From Neoechinorhynchus agilis (Eukaryota > Acanthocephala), in contig CM121342.1 in NCBI GenBank assembly GCA_051530055.1, forward strand, positions 3,286,001 through 3,350,000: DNA of 64,000 nt, in the 5' to 3' direction. Of the stretch, positions 63,031 to 64,000 are shown one piece after another; position 1 is the first letter of the stretch; each line of letters starts with the position of its first letter. Made by a program: the position numbers and the translations under genes. Under the pieces are notes generated by a model. The model searched no databases, had not been told where the DNA came from, and saw only the letters and a list, made by a program, of their open reading frames with translations.

Positions 63031-64000
63031 CTAAATGATAAACATTTATATAATTTACTGTTTCAATGAAACAAAAAATGCTCAATAAAATGGAGCTGCT
63101 TGTTGGTGCTCATGTTTCTGACAAAAATTATAGCTCTTCGTCATCAAATTACATGCCGCGTACACGATGATTGGCACCAACAATACGAGATTCCAAGACC
63201 AGCCAATCATTTTCTCCACCATTGCTTGATTCTTGGAATATTGAATAAATCACATTTTTTGTAAAATAATTTACTAACAGAAGGCAAAGGTTCGCTTTAA
63301 TGTGAAGAAAAATCTCACGAATAAAGCGGGGCGGACGGTTTGAAGGATCACCGAAATGAAAAGATTTGGTATGACAACGAACGTGTCTGTTAAAGATAAA
63401 AAGTAATAACCATCGTTTACTGCGGTTGGAATTGAAATAAAAAGACTCAACAAAACCACTCAGATTCTAATCCATCTTGAATATTGTTTAGGGCGTTTGG
63501 AGTGTCCATCCAAGCCACGGTGAATCGTTTCCGTAATAGCAACGCTCGAACGGACCGGAAAAAAGGGAAAATAGCAGAAAATATTAAGATTATTAACTGC
63601 CTTTGGCGCTAATATTGTTATCTTTGTTATTGAACAGTCATCGTGTTCGAAATAGACTGTAATGTTTGGACTTTTTAAGCCTCATGTTATTTTGGTTTGT
63701 CTTCAGAATTTTGTTTGTACATGAAAAATGATGACCACAATTTTTAATTTTTGACTTTTGCTAATTGGAATTATTGTTTAGGTCTTCACATGGTAAATGA
63801 TTTTTTTACGTCCATCGAACTGATAATTAACCCGACGAGGTTCGACGAATGTCTTTAATAAAAACCCGGCACCTTCTCACATATCAAAATTATACCAATT
63901 ACAGCAGCCAATCACATTTCAGGCATTGTTTGGTGTAAAATCTGTGCCCTGGATTTAATTATGATCTTCAAGGGTGCTAAATACCTTTAACTACCTTGCT
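63031..64000. other. Upstream flank of a third 106-residue protein gene (beyond the window)
   Basis: It follows 31741-32755 closely to the window edge. By analogy, the promoter and the gene should start about 240 bp beyond position 64000. At 63812-63847 the hairpin is missing most of its stem. Confidence 0.55.

Noticed and set aside
1-64000. Retrovirus, LTR retrotransposon or Polinton
   Set aside because: I saw no paired long terminal repeats, gag, integrase, protease or capsid-type motifs. The reverse transcriptases are of non-LTR and Penelope type.

Overview
The window reads as animal (metazoan) nuclear DNA from an invertebrate with compact genes. Introns of 41-57 bp with GT..TTTAG or GT..ATAG ends, TATA-type promoters, secreted proteins with classical signal peptides, eukaryotic tRNA-Tyr genes and several retroelement families support this. 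I cannot name the species. I see no prokaryotic operons, no CRISPR array and no convincing retrovirus or LTR element.

Layout. The region is a mosaic of large, very similar blocks present in two to four copies in both orientations. Block A (secreted 408-residue protein gene plus an intronless tRNA-Tyr) lies at 1-3240 and, inverted, at 27050-29930 and 57560-61221. Block B/M (RLE-type LINE 'I', a hairpin, then a gene for a secreted 106-residue protein) lies at 30500-33700, 44390-46070 (M part only) and 61830-64000 (running off the window). Module D-II-RTE2-K-U (a host gene fragment, RLE LINE 'II', two apurinic-endonuclease-type LINE fragments and another host gene fragment) lies at 33700-37860 and 46070-52780, and inverted at 4570-9985. 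A long Cys-motif protein gene lies at 41482-44382. A second copy at 19931-24780 is split by a 2.2 kb RLE LINE. A 139-bp satellite (about 16 units) occupies 37861-39995.

Mobile DNA. There are at least three families of LINEs with a restriction-like endonuclease (CCHC knuckle plus RPDG..WD core; called I, II and III here), one RTE-like LINE, a second LINE RT family, a divergent AT-rich LINE (53.9-55.6 kb), a Penelope-like element with a GIY-YIG part (about 10-13 kb, fragment at 55.6-56.1 kb), and a foldback element with about 155-bp terminal inverted repeats. The most striking object is at 10014-11146. A 315-codon ORF for a LINE thumb plus RLE nuclease starts and stops inside two 73-bp inverted repeats, and the whole is bracketed by 15-bp direct repeats.

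How the parts relate. Shared junctions, such as RLE-II fused to RTE2 at the same base in three places, show that an already chimeric block was duplicated, inverted and then further disrupted. The host cargo being multiplied is the two secreted-protein genes, the tRNA and the Cys-motif gene. A link to secretion or effector biology is inference only. No known system was recognised that ties these genes together.
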